This document shows positions 1 to 7,909 of a stretch of 9,953 nucleotides of DNA, piece after piece. Origin of the DNA: an uncultured Clostridia bacterium (GTDB lineage: Bacteria; Bacillota; Clostridia; Oscillospirales; Ruminococcaceae); assembly GCA_947628385.1 (NCBI GenBank), contig CANQZS010000049.1, positions 1-9,953 of the forward strand, read 5' to 3'. Both the position numbers and the translations under genes were made by a program. Numbering within the stretch: the first letter of the stretch is position 1; the number at the start of each line of letters is the position of its first letter. A model generated the notes under the pieces. That model was not told the DNA's origin. It saw only the letters and a program-made list of their open reading frames with translations, and made no database searches.

Positions 1-19
1 TGAGCCCATTGCCGCGCAG

Positions 20-34
20 ACGAACGCAGTTCGT
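20..34. repeat. Triloop hairpin in the 27-bp block
   Basis: Six-base arms ACGAAC and GTTCGT flank the loop GCA. The same palindrome lies within 9807-9833 on the other strand. It is one of several palindromes in the window built on a three-base loop. Confidence 0.7.
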
Positions 35-85
35 TTTTCGCAGTAGCGCGGAATTCTCTGCTTTAAGAGCTCCGCAAAGGGTGAA

Positions 86-108
86 TTGAAGCCGCTTTGC
101 GGCTTCAA
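86..108. repeat. Hairpin A of the left composite element
   Basis: Perfect ten-base arms (86-95 and 99-108, TTGAAGCCGC) enclose a TTT loop. The counterpart in the right copy (9738-9762) has different arm bases but the same place in the element and still pairs. Confidence 0.8.
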
Positions 109-109
109 G

Positions 110-141
110 AGGGGGCTGCCCTGCGATAGAGGGCGCCCCCT
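110..141. repeat. Hairpin B of the left composite element
   Basis: AGGGGGC (110-116), a bulged T (117) and GCCCT (118-122) pair with AGGGC (130-134) and GCCCCCT (135-141) around the seven-base loop GCGATAG. It is very GC-rich and stable. It is followed by TTAAACTAA rather than a T-run, so it is not a classical intrinsic terminator. The right copy has the equivalent hairpin at 9705-9735. Confidence 0.8.
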
Positions 142-169
142 TAAACTAACAGCTTATGTTATGTAAGCC

Positions 170-200
170 TTTTAAAACAGTCCGGTGGACTGTTTTAAAA
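170..200. terminator. 31-bp perfect palindrome, terminator-like (left)
   Basis: Fourteen-base arms TTTTAAAACAGTCC and their complement enclose the loop GGT. The core CAGTCC/GGACTG stem is flanked by A-run and T-run arms, the shape of a short bidirectional intrinsic terminator. An identical palindrome, reverse-complemented, is at 9645-9675. It may block read-through from an upstream gene, outside the window, toward the adhesin promoter. The palindrome is certain; terminator function is inferred, because the T-run is short and lies within the arms. Confidence 0.55.
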
Positions 201-205
201 TCAAT

Positions 206-327
206 ATAAAAAATGTCGACTTTTCCCGTTGTCAAAATGATATATATTCTTTCAATTTATTGTGCAGATTTAATAATGCTGCCATGAAAATGCAGCCACT
301 TTTGTTATGTTTTTTACAAATGTTCTA
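206..327. other. AT-rich gene-free stretch upstream of the adhesin promoter
   Basis: No open reading frame or clear motif is supported here. The only structure seen is a weak five-base hairpin (GCTGC at 278-282 with GCAGC at 292-296, nine-base loop). This could be an upstream regulatory region, but no operator consensus was recognised. Confidence 0.4.
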
Positions 328-356
328 TTGACAAATCTTTGCTAATATGTTATTAT
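328..356 (+). promoter_or_regulatory. Sigma-A promoter of the adhesin gene
   Basis: A perfect -35 hexamer TTGACA (328-333) is separated by exactly 17 bases from the -10 hexamer TATTAT (351-356, five of six matches to TATAAT). TG at 348-349 makes it an extended -10. Transcription is predicted to begin near 363, giving a leader of about 130 nt before the ATG at 495. Confidence 0.8.
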
Positions 357-362
357 GAATAA

Positions 363-494
363 AATACGTCTATTTTAAAGTAGAGAATAATTGTACCCTT
401 TTGCTACATGCAGAGGATAAAGGCACAAGCCGATAATATCCCCCTTGTTTTTGATAAATATTACTGCTTTTAATAAGAAAGGTTGGAATATCTT
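363..494 (+). promoter_or_regulatory. Long 5' leader of the adhesin mRNA
   Basis: About 130 nt of predicted untranslated leader. A two-part stem is possible at 415-441: GGATA (415-419) pairs with TATCC (437-441), and inside it GGC (422-424) pairs with GCC (429-431) around the loop ACAA. I recognise no known riboswitch; in particular the conserved core of the cyclic-di-GMP-I class is not seen. It may be only a stabilising or unstructured leader. Confidence 0.3.
475..482 (+). promoter_or_regulatory. Ribosome binding site deciding the adhesin start
   Basis: AAGAAAGG ends at 482, directly against an in-frame TTG (483). A Shine-Dalgarno sequence cannot serve a codon with no spacer, so the ATG at 495, 12 bases downstream, is the better start. 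That spacing is slightly long. Confidence 0.65.
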
Positions 495-3400
495 ATGTTT
501 GCTCTCAAAAATAAGCCGAACGCTCAGCATTTTAAGAACGAAACAAAAAAGCACAGGTTCCGCTTTAAACCGGTGCTTTCTGTGGTCCTGTCCGTGCTGA
601 TGATACTTGGAATGATGCCGGCTTCAACTCTTGCGGATACTAAAGTATATCTTAAGGACGCAGTGACTCTTGATCCGGGCTGCCCCCTTTATTACATAAC
701 TACTAATGAGAAAGGCGAGGAAGTCGAGACTCCTGTATCAGATAATGATATGATAGGGGAAAACGATCAGCTCAGATTGAAGTACAGCTTTAATATACCT
801 CAGGATAAGCTTAACGCTCTCGACGGAAATACAAGATATTATGTAAATATGCCTGCGGGCTTTGTGTTTACTTCCGATGAAGAGGGTAAAGACTATCCGA
901 TAACTATGGATATTAAAGACGCCAGCGGAGCAATAATTCAACAAGGCGTAACATTTGGTCATCTTCATGTCGGAAGCGACGGGATCTATGTTACCTTTGA
1001 CGAGAGCGTTATAAAAGCTGAAAACAGAGCTTTCAGCCAGATAGATAAAGCTTATATTTATGTAGGCTGTGAACGTGATAAAAATTATCCTCCTGACGGA
1101 CAAAGGGATGAGTATAACAGATATAATACCGCATTTGATAACGGTATGACTTTATCCTACGGCTTCAAGGAGGACGATCACAGAGCTGAGGAAACGAAAG
1201 CAAACATAACAAAATCAGGCGCGACGGTATCTGCCGACGGCAGATCCATTACATGGACAATTACATATACTCCATTCAAAAATACTACTCAGAAGCCTAA
1301 GGTAGAGATACATGATAAATTCTCTAATTCCGATTGGTACGAGTATGTCGGTGACGGCAAGGCGACTGTAAACGGTGATGTTGATCAGTCTGTAACATTC
1401 ACCTATGATGGCAATGGCGGACTTGTAATTTCCGGACTTGATAAATTCAACAACACGGATACAGATGTTATTATAACCTATACCACAAAGCTTAAAGACG
1501 AGATACCGGTATATAACAGCCCTGTATCTCAGCTGAACGGTGTGTCCAACAGCGCAGAGGTCTGGGATTCATCTCACCCTGATGATGCAGTGCAGAGGGA
1601 CTACAATATTCAGGGCGCATATGCAGAATTAAAGGACGTAAAGCAGTCTCATACATGGCTGTCAAAGAAAGGTACAGTCTCGGAAGATAAAAAGTCGGTA
1701 AAATGGCAGATAGTATTTGATCCCGCTTTTAAGGTCGATGAGCTTTCAATATCGGACTATATCAATCCTAAATATATGGAAGCTCCTACCGGTCTGACGG
1801 TAAACGGAGTCAGCAAGGAATTTTCAAAGAACGGCGACAATTATTCCGTTCCGCTTGATAACCCCGATGCCAACGGCAAATTCGATATAAAGTATACTAC
1901 TGTTCTGACAGATGACGCCGTTACGGAAAGCACCTGCAATAATACGGCAAACGTCAGCTTCAAGCATAACGGAGATACTATCTACATGGGCGCAAGCGAT
2001 GATCCCTTGTCTACAGGTACCTCGTCAAATAATATTGCGTCAAAAAGCGGTACGTATACTGCAAAGCATACTATAAGCTGGACAGTGTCTATCAATCCGG
2101 ACAGCAAAAATCTGACCGATGTAACATTTACCGATGATCTGAGCAGCCGCGGCTTGACTCTTATTAAGGATAGTGTAAAATTTTACGGCACTGAGGGAAC
2201 TATAACAGAGCAAAGCGACAAAATGCTTGTTATCCATTGGGATAAACTCGACAGTATGGTAACAGTCTCCTTTGAGACAAAGGTCGACAGGTCTTTCCTT
2301 GAAAAATGGCAGGATAATTGCTACAACAGCGCTGTTATAGATTATACCGTGGATAATGGAGTTCCGCAGACATATAATGCAGACAGCTCGGTATGGGTAT
2401 CCTGCGGCGATAATATAAACAAGAGCGCAGGAACATATAATTCATCTGAGGGAACTATTGAGTGGACGATAAACGTTAATAACAGCAAAATAGCAATGAA
2501 AAATGCTGTTATTACCGATGTTCTTCCCGAGGGACTTAAATATGTTCCGGGAAGTCTGAGTGTAAATTATCAGTCGGTTGAACCGACCATTACTACGGAT
2601 AATGGAAAGGAAAAGCTGACAATTACACTCGGTGAGCCGGCTGACGGAAAATATGTAAATATTTATTACAAAACTACAGTTCCGGCTGACATTTTTGAAT
2701 TTATGGACGGATCCGGCAGCATTACCTTTACAAACAATGCTGAGCTGTCCTTTGGCATGGACGAGGGAGGAACTTCTTTACAGAACTATTCTATCCCTGC
2801 CATAGCAGCATTTGATCTCATGGGAAATGATTCAAATAGTATGCTTTCCAAGGAGGGTAAATATAACTCTGCGAATAACAAGCAAATTGATTATACCGTA
2901 AAGATCGATCCGTATAATTTAAGCCTTACCGGAGGCTGCACGGTTGCAGACTATTTCGACAAGGATCTTGGTCTTATTGAGGATTCAGTCGAACTGTACA
3001 AATGCGATCAGTGGTGGCATAGATCTAATGAAAAGATAACAGGTACTAAGCTTACCGTATATGATGACCATTTTGAATTGCAGCTCCCCGAAGGTACCGG
3101 ACAGTGTATTCTTGAGTATTCTATGGAGGTAAAAACTCCTAAGCCTCAGGGTGAGGTCATTGAAAACCAGATCTCTATGTTCAAAAAGGGTGAAGATCAG
3201 GGACAATTTGAGATCGGCAGGAAAAAGACATCTTATCTCACCAGCAACGGCGCAGGCGCCGGAGGCGTAGGTCAGGGCAGCGGCGGCGGAAGCAGTGAGA
3301 CAACAGGCAGCGGCGAGCTTTGGATAAAAAAGACTGTACAGAATTCTGCCGGAGGCTCTGAGGGCGTTGATAATGGCAAGAGCTATATTATCGAGGTCAC

Positions 3401-6233
3401 ACTGACGAAAGACGGAGCTCCTTTAAAGGGAGATTATAAGTATCGTCTGAAAAATGCTGCCGGAGAAGATACTTGGAATCAAATAAGTCTGAATCTTTTT
3501 AACGGCACCGGATATGTAGAGCTTAAAAACGGAGAGACCGCTTGTATTTTAGATCTGCCTGCCGGAACCGAGTTTGAGATCATTGAAGACAAAAGAAGCT
3601 CTGCCGGATATACTGTAACGTATAGTTCGCAAAGCGGCACGATCGAGAAAGATCAGAAGCCGGTCGTAACCGTAAACAATAAGGAATCAAAGCCCGACAC
3701 AGGCGAGCTGATAATTTCAAAGGAGCTTGTAAATTCCGACGACAGCGATCTTACACCTGCTCAAAGTAAAGAAAGCTTTGAGTTTATCGTAAGCTTTGAC
3801 CCAAATGCCTCTGCTGTTTATGACGGCAAAACGATCACGAGCGGCGAAAAAATAACTTTAAGCAGCGGCGGCAGTGCGAAGATCACTGATATTCCGTTTG
3901 GTACAACTGTGACGGTTACTGAAAACATCAGCGGAAGCAGCTACAAGACAACTGTAAATAATGAATCAGGCACAAGCGCATCTGTTACTATAGACAGCAG
4001 CAACAAATCCGCTGAGCTGAAATTCAAGAATGAATATCAGGTAACTACAGTTACGCCTCCCGCTGAAACAGGCAAGATAACTATCACAAAGACAGTTACA
4101 GGCGATAACATCACGGAAAACGAACTTCATGGAGCTCTCACCTTTACAATTGAAAAGCTTGATGAAAACGGAAAGGGCACCGGAGAATATCTCCATGCTG
4201 ACGGATCGCTTGGTGCAAAGACGGAATTCACTCTTGATAAGTTCGATTTTAAGCCGAGCGGACAGGGAGCAGATCTTGCTAACGGTACATATACGCTGAC
4301 GATCGAAAATGTTCCTACAGGAAAGTATATGGTCACTGAGACTGAGACAAATAAGAATATTGACAAATATACGGTCAGCAAGGAGATCTCTTCAAACGGT
4401 TCTGTAACGGTTGAAAATGGTAAAGAAAGCACTGTAAATATCACTAACACTTACACCAGAAAGACCGGACAGCTCACTATCACAAAGACGGTCGCAGGCG
4501 ATAACATCACGAAAAACGAGCTTGACGGAGCACTCAGCTTTACAATTGAAAAGCTTGATGAAAACGGAAAGGGCACCGGAGAATATCTCCAAGCCGACGG
4601 AAAGCTCAGTACAACAAAGACGGGATTCACTCTTGGTGATTTTGAGCCGAAAAAGTCGGGAACAGATGCTGCTAACGGTACATATACGCTGACGATCAAA
4701 AATGTTCCTACAGGAAGATATATGGTCACCGAAAACAATGAGGATATTGACAAGTATACGCTCAGCAAGGAGATCTCTTCAAACGGTTCTGTAACGGTTT
4801 CCGATAATGCAGAAAGCACTGTAAGTATCACTAACACTTACACCAGAAAGACCGGAGGATTCAGCTTTAAAAAGACTGTTAAAAAGGAAATAGGCGCGCT
4901 GGATCCGGCGAAAGAAGATCCGGGTCGGAAGTTCCGGTTCACTGTAAAGCTTGATGATGAAAGCATCAGCGGCACATACGGCGATCTTACATTCACAAAC
5001 GGCGAAGCTGCAGCAGAGCTTAGCAGCGGAGGATCTGTAAAGGTCAGCGGTATTCCTACAGAAATCGGATACACGATAACGGAGGACGATTATTCCGCTC
5101 AGAATTATACGACAGCGAAAAAGACATTGACAGGAACCGTTTCGGAGAAATCTGAGGTACTGGAATTTGTAAACACCTATAATAAGTTTCCGGCTGTGGA
5201 AGCAGGAAAGGGCAGACTTATTATTACTAAATCCATAGACGGAAAGAATATTACCAAAGAGGAATTTGAGGGCGCTCTTACATTCACTGTTAAGACTCCC
5301 GACGGAAAATTCTTTGACGCTAAAGGTGTAAAGCAGGACAAAGAGACGGAAATTCTTCTTAAAGACTTCAATGTTGAAGACGGCATATACTATCTCGATT
5401 TTAACAATATTGATGCGGGAGATTATATCGTAAGAGAAAAGAATACACAGGTAAAGAATTATGATCTCGTAAGCTGTGTATCGTCCCCCGTAAACTATGT
5501 GGATTCCGCAGACGGAGCTAAGGTGGCTGTTGCAGCTGACACGCTAATGTTTAGAATTACTGACAGCTACAACAGACAGACCGGAAAGCTCAGCATTACC
5601 AAATCCATAGACGGACTTAATGTTACAGATGAGGAAAAAGCCGGAGCTCTGACATTTGTTATAACAAATGAAAATGGTATGTATCTCAATGACAAGTGCG
5701 AGCTCAGCGAGAACAGCTTTGAATTCACAATTGGCAAAAACTTTAAACCGCAGAATGACGGCACTTATCTGCTGAGCCTTGACAATGTTCCCGTATACAA
5801 TTATACGGTGACCGAGAAAAACTCTGCTATTGACGGATACGAGCTTTCGTATGAAGCCAGCAAGACAAGCGGAACGGCTGAGGTCACTGAAAGCTCCGCC
5901 GGCTTGATAGAGCTCAAGGACGTTTACACTGCAAAGACTGAGGGAACCGGTCCGTCAGGCAGTGGAAGCTCCGGAAGTGAAAGCGGCGGCGGAAATTCCG
6001 GCAGTCAGAGCAATGAAAATTCGGGCGGTTATACAGCTCCGAGTACGGTAGTTGTTCCGAATGTTCCGTCCGGAGGTCAGCACGTTGAGGACGTTTCCTC
6101 ATCGTCAAGATCAAAGGGATCCGACGAGATAATGGAGGATCGGGGATATACCTCCTATGTAATGGTAATAGGCGGTGCAGCGGCTGCTGCGGCAGCAGCG
6201 TTCCTGATATTCAGGCGCAAAAGGCAGAAGTAA
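495..6233 (+). CDS. Giant modular surface adhesin with tandem collagen-binding-like and SpaA/CnaB-like domains
   Basis: A 1912-residue exported protein, probably a cell-surface adhesin; the ligand is unknown. Residues 1-47 form a signal peptide with a basic N-region, a hydrophobic core at about 27-41, and likely cleavage after TLA (47). An unrepeated N-terminal domain (about 50-235) is followed by five Ig-like modules, each opening with a lysine motif such as KSG, KKG or KEG (near 240, 392, 517, 643, 786). Four of these continue with W-x-I/V and four end near an N-x-A motif, resembling collagen-binding (CnaA-like) folds. A Gly/Ser linker (916-941) leads to seven SpaA/CnaB-like domains starting near 940, 1070, 1193, 1325, 1454, 1573 and 1697. 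These keep an early Lys, a Glu in motifs like VTE, and a late Asn or Asp, so internal isopeptide bonds are likely. A Ser/Gly-rich stalk (about 1815-1885), one Ala-rich membrane helix (about 1888-1906) and RRKRQK finish the protein. No LPxTG motif is visible. The ATG at 495 is preferred over the TTG at 483. Confidence 0.88.
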   Translation: MFALKNKPNAQHFKNETKKHRFRFKPVLSVVLSVLMILGMMPASTLADTKVYLKDAVTLDPGCPLYYITTNEKGEEVETPVSDNDMIGENDQLRLKYSFNIPQDKLNALDGNTRYYVNMPAGFVFTSDEEGKDYPITMDIKDASGAIIQQGVTFGHLHVGSDGIYVTFDESVIKAENRAFSQIDKAYIYVGCERDKNYPPDGQRDEYNRYNTAFDNGMTLSYGFKEDDHRAEETKANITKSGATVSADGRSITWTITYTPFKNTTQKPKVEIHDKFSNSDWYEYVGDGKATVNGDVDQSVTFTYDGNGGLVISGLDKFNNTDTDVIITYTTKLKDEIPVYNSPVSQLNGVSNSAEVWDSSHPDDAVQRDYNIQGAYAELKDVKQSHTWLSKKGTVSEDKKSVKWQIVFDPAFKVDELSISDYINPKYMEAPTGLTVNGVSKEFSKNGDNYSVPLDNPDANGKFDIKYTTVLTDDAVTESTCNNTANVSFKHNGDTIYMGASDDPLSTGTSSNNIASKSGTYTAKHTISWTVSINPDSKNLTDVTFTDDLSSRGLTLIKDSVKFYGTEGTITEQSDKMLVIHWDKLDSMVTVSFETKVDRSFLEKWQDNCYNSAVIDYTVDNGVPQTYNADSSVWVSCGDNINKSAGTYNSSEGTIEWTINVNNSKIAMKNAVITDVLPEGLKYVPGSLSVNYQSVEPTITTDNGKEKLTITLGEPADGKYVNIYYKTTVPADIFEFMDGSGSITFTNNAELSFGMDEGGTSLQNYSIPAIAAFDLMGNDSNSMLSKEGKYNSANNKQIDYTVKIDPYNLSLTGGCTVADYFDKDLGLIEDSVELYKCDQWWHRSNEKITGTKLTVYDDHFELQLPEGTGQCILEYSMEVKTPKPQGEVIENQISMFKKGEDQGQFEIGRKKTSYLTSNGAGAGGVGQGSGGGSSETTGSGELWIKKTVQNSAGGSEGVDNGKSYIIEVTLTKDGAPLKGDYKYRLKNAAGEDTWNQISLNLFNGTGYVELKNGETACILDLPAGTEFEIIEDKRSSAGYTVTYSSQSGTIEKDQKPVVTVNNKESKPDTGELIISKELVNSDDSDLTPAQSKESFEFIVSFDPNASAVYDGKTITSGEKITLSSGGSAKITDIPFGTTVTVTENISGSSYKTTVNNESGTSASVTIDSSNKSAELKFKNEYQVTTVTPPAETGKITITKTVTGDNITENELHGALTFTIEKLDENGKGTGEYLHADGSLGAKTEFTLDKFDFKPSGQGADLANGTYTLTIENVPTGKYMVTETETNKNIDKYTVSKEISSNGSVTVENGKESTVNITNTYTRKTGQLTITKTVAGDNITKNELDGALSFTIEKLDENGKGTGEYLQADGKLSTTKTGFTLGDFEPKKSGTDAANGTYTLTIKNVPTGRYMVTENNEDIDKYTLSKEISSNGSVTVSDNAESTVSITNTYTRKTGGFSFKKTVKKEIGALDPAKEDPGRKFRFTVKLDDESISGTYGDLTFTNGEAAAELSSGGSVKVSGIPTEIGYTITEDDYSAQNYTTAKKTLTGTVSEKSEVLEFVNTYNKFPAVEAGKGRLIITKSIDGKNITKEEFEGALTFTVKTPDGKFFDAKGVKQDKETEILLKDFNVEDGIYYLDFNNIDAGDYIVREKNTQVKNYDLVSCVSSPVNYVDSADGAKVAVAADTLMFRITDSYNRQTGKLSITKSIDGLNVTDEEKAGALTFVITNENGMYLNDKCELSENSFEFTIGKNFKPQNDGTYLLSLDNVPVYNYTVTEKNSAIDGYELSYEASKTSGTAEVTESSAGLIELKDVYTAKTEGTGPSGSGSSGSESGGGNSGSQSNENSGGYTAPSTVVVPNVPSGGQHVEDVSSSSRSKGSDEIMEDRGYTSYVMVIGGAAAAAAAAFLIFRRKRQK
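4071..4853 (+). repeat. Tandem DNA duplication encoding adhesin domains 3 and 4
   Basis: Two adjacent units, 4071-4466 (396 bp) and 4467-4853 (387 bp), are very similar in DNA as well as protein. A run of about 45 bases is identical at 4150-4194 and 4546-4590, and the stretch around AGATCTCTTCAAACGG recurs near both unit ends. They differ in the middle, where the first unit has HADGSLGAKTEF and the second QADGKLSTTKTGF, and by small in-frame length changes. The near-identity of silent positions suggests a recent duplication or gene conversion. Copy number may vary between strains. Confidence 0.85.
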
Positions 6234-6256
6234 AAACGGGATAATTTAAACAAAAC

Positions 6257-6292
6257 AAAAGCTCAGAGAGCGTTATGTTCTCTGAGCTTTTT
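6257..6292. terminator. Bidirectional intrinsic terminator between adhesin and putP
   Basis: GCTCAGAGA (6261-6269) pairs with TCTCTGAGC (6279-6287) around a nine-base loop. It is flanked by AAAA (6257-6260) and TTTTT (6288-6292). The T-run serves the + strand adhesin, and the A-run reads as a T-run for the minus-strand putP that ends at 6312. One hairpin therefore probably terminates both convergent genes. Confidence 0.85.
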
Positions 6293-6311
6293 ATGTATTA
6301 TTCTGATATTA

Positions 6312-7838
6312 TCATTCCGCAGCCTTTACCTGCTCGAACTCTTCAACGATCTCATTGTCAGGAGCCTTGGTCGCAAGCGAAACTATGATTATCGCCGCCA
6401 TAGCAAGTATGAACGCGGGAAGCAGCTCGTATATGTCCCACGCCCCGCCAAGAGGACGGATAACAAATTTCCATACGAATACCGATATTCCCCCTACAAT
6501 AAGTCCTGCCGCCGCTCCGTATTTGTTGGAACGCTTCCAGAACAGCGCCGCTACCATGATCGGTCCGAATGTAGCTCCGAAGCCCGCCCATGCAAAGGAA
6601 ACTATCTGGAATACCGAGTTGTTAGGATCCCAAGCAATTATAACACCTACTATTGCCATAACGATAAGTGTTGCCCTTGCAAGTATCATTGCTGTTTTAT
6701 CGGACATCTTTATGCCGAACGTTCCTCTTATAAGATTCTCCGAAGCGCTGGACGAAGCTGCCAGAAGCTGTGAGTCGGAGGTGGACATCGTACACGCAAG
6801 CATACCGGAAATTATAAGTCCGCCTACGATCGCAAGCGCCGTGTGGTTCTTGCTCATGTAGTCAGCCATTGCTATCATTACAGTTTCGGGATCGGAAAGG
6901 CTTCCGAAGCAGCCGTTTGCCGTCATGGCAAGTCCTACGACTCCGATAAGTATCGCTATAGTCATTGCGATAACTACCCATATCGAAGCAATTCTTCTCG
7001 ATGTCTTTATTTCGCTGCTGTCACGTATAGCCATGAACCTGAGCAGGAAGTGAGGCATTCCGAGATAACCGAGTCCCCATGCGGCGTTTGAAATTATCGT
7101 CAGCAAATTGTAATCCTTTGCTGAGCCGGACGCGGGATCATATGTAGAATTGATCGAAAAATATCCCGGGAGAGCCTTGGCATTTTCCATAACGGCGCCC
7201 CAGCCGCCCGCATAGGATATTCCCATAAGTATTGCGATTATGAGTGCGCTTGTCATAACGATGCTCTGGATAAGGTCTGTGTGGCTTGCCGCAAGGAAGC
7301 CTCCGAAGCAGGTATAGGAAATTATTATGATCGCCGATACTATCATTGCCACATGATAGTCAACTCCGAAAAGGGAGTTGAAAAGCTTTCCGCAGGCGGC
7401 AAATCCGGAGCCTGTGTAGGGAACAAAGAAAATTATGATTATTACCGCAGAAACTCCAAGCAGTACCTTTTTATCCTCTTTCCAGCGGTTGGAGAAAAAG
7501 TCGGGCAATGTTATTGAACCGCTTTTTTCGGTATAGATCCTGAGACGCTTTGCAACGATCTTCCAGCTTACGTATGTACCGATGGCAATACCGAACGCCG
7601 TCCAGCCCGGGTCGCATATGCCGCTTGCGTAGGCAAGTCCGGGAAGTCCCATAAGCAGCCAGCTCGACATATCCGACGCCTCTGCGCTCATTGCCGTAAC
7701 TATAGGTCCGAGCCGTCTGCCGCCGAGATAAAAATCGCCTACGGAATTGTTTTTCTTTGAACAAATGAATCCGACTACAAGCATCATAATAAGATAGATG
7801 ACTATAGTCACGATCATAATGATCTGTGTAGCTGTCAA
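6312..7838 (-). CDS. putP: Sodium/proline symporter PutP
   Basis: A 508-residue inner-membrane carrier of the sodium:solute symporter (SSS) family, close to the usual length of about 500 and with many hydrophobic segments. PutP imports L-proline with Na+. Family signatures are clear: GGRRLGPIVTAMSAEASDMS (39-58), with Asp56 matching the Na+-site aspartate of the E. coli protein (D55); LPDFFSNRW (111-119); GYLGMPHFLLRFMA (257-270); and a STSDSQLL motif (352-359) whose Ser/Thr pair corresponds to Na+-binding residues. Translation starts at a TTG (7838-7836), supported by AAAGGAGG seven bases upstream; no ATG is equally placed. It has its own promoter (7910-7938) and ends at the shared terminator. 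Proline could serve as nutrient or osmoprotectant; no proline catabolic genes are in the window. A paralogous SSS substrate cannot be excluded. Confidence 0.93.
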   Translation of the reverse strand: MTATQIIMIVTIVIYLIMMLVVGFICSKKNNSVGDFYLGGRRLGPIVTAMSAEASDMSSWLLMGLPGLAYASGICDPGWTAFGIAIGTYVSWKIVAKRLRIYTEKSGSITLPDFFSNRWKEDKKVLLGVSAVIIIIFFVPYTGSGFAACGKLFNSLFGVDYHVAMIVSAIIIISYTCFGGFLAASHTDLIQSIVMTSALIIAILMGISYAGGWGAVMENAKALPGYFSINSTYDPASGSAKDYNLLTIISNAAWGLGYLGMPHFLLRFMAIRDSSEIKTSRRIASIWVVIAMTIAILIGVVGLAMTANGCFGSLSDPETVMIAMADYMSKNHTALAIVGGLIISGMLACTMSTSDSQLLAASSSASENLIRGTFGIKMSDKTAMILARATLIVMAIVGVIIAWDPNNSVFQIVSFAWAGFGATFGPIMVAALFWKRSNKYGAAAGLIVGGISVFVWKFVIRPLGGAWDIYELLPAFILAMAAIIIVSLATKAPDNEIVEEFEQVKAAE

Positions 7839-7845
7839 AAAAATT

Positions 7846-7853
7846 CCTCCTTT
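7846..7853 (-). promoter_or_regulatory. Ribosome binding site fixing the TTG start of putP
   Basis: On the minus strand AAAGGAGG is followed by seven bases (AATTTTT) and then TTG. The near-perfect match and spacing make the unusual start codon credible. Confidence 0.85.
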
Positions 7854-7909
7854 ATAAGAATAGTTTTTGCGATTTCAAAGCTTTTGCTTTAGAGTGTTAA
7901 TATGGGATA

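Larger units (their letters stand above)
17..205 (+). repeat. Composite palindromic element, left copy
   Basis: A modular intergenic element that recurs inverted at 9640-9833. In order it holds a 27-bp block (17-43) identical to the reverse complement of 9807-9833; a spacer; the block GCAAAGGGTGAATTG (74-88); hairpin A (86-108); CAAGAGGGG (106-114); hairpin B (110-141); an AT-rich spacer; and a 31-bp palindrome (170-200) followed by TCAAT. The right copy has the same parts in the same order over nearly the same length. The arms of hairpins A and B differ between the copies yet still pair. It carries no coding potential that I can support. It could be a MITE-like repeat, a structured RNA, or a terminator/insulator module upstream of the adhesin promoter. 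The repeat itself is directly visible; its function is unknown. Confidence 0.85.

Noticed and set aside
411..445. Cyclic-di-GMP riboswitch in the adhesin leader
   Set aside because: A few bases (AAAGGCACAAGCC) recall its core, but the conserved GACGCAAAGCC segment and the second helix are absent.
4127..4837. Several minus-strand open frames opposite the repeated adhesin domains
   Set aside because: They repeat with the domain duplication, are hydrophobic or low-complexity mirror frames of the real gene, and lack start signals.
6355..7517. Plus-strand open frames opposite putP
   Set aside because: PutP motifs are unambiguous on the minus strand; these are shadows.
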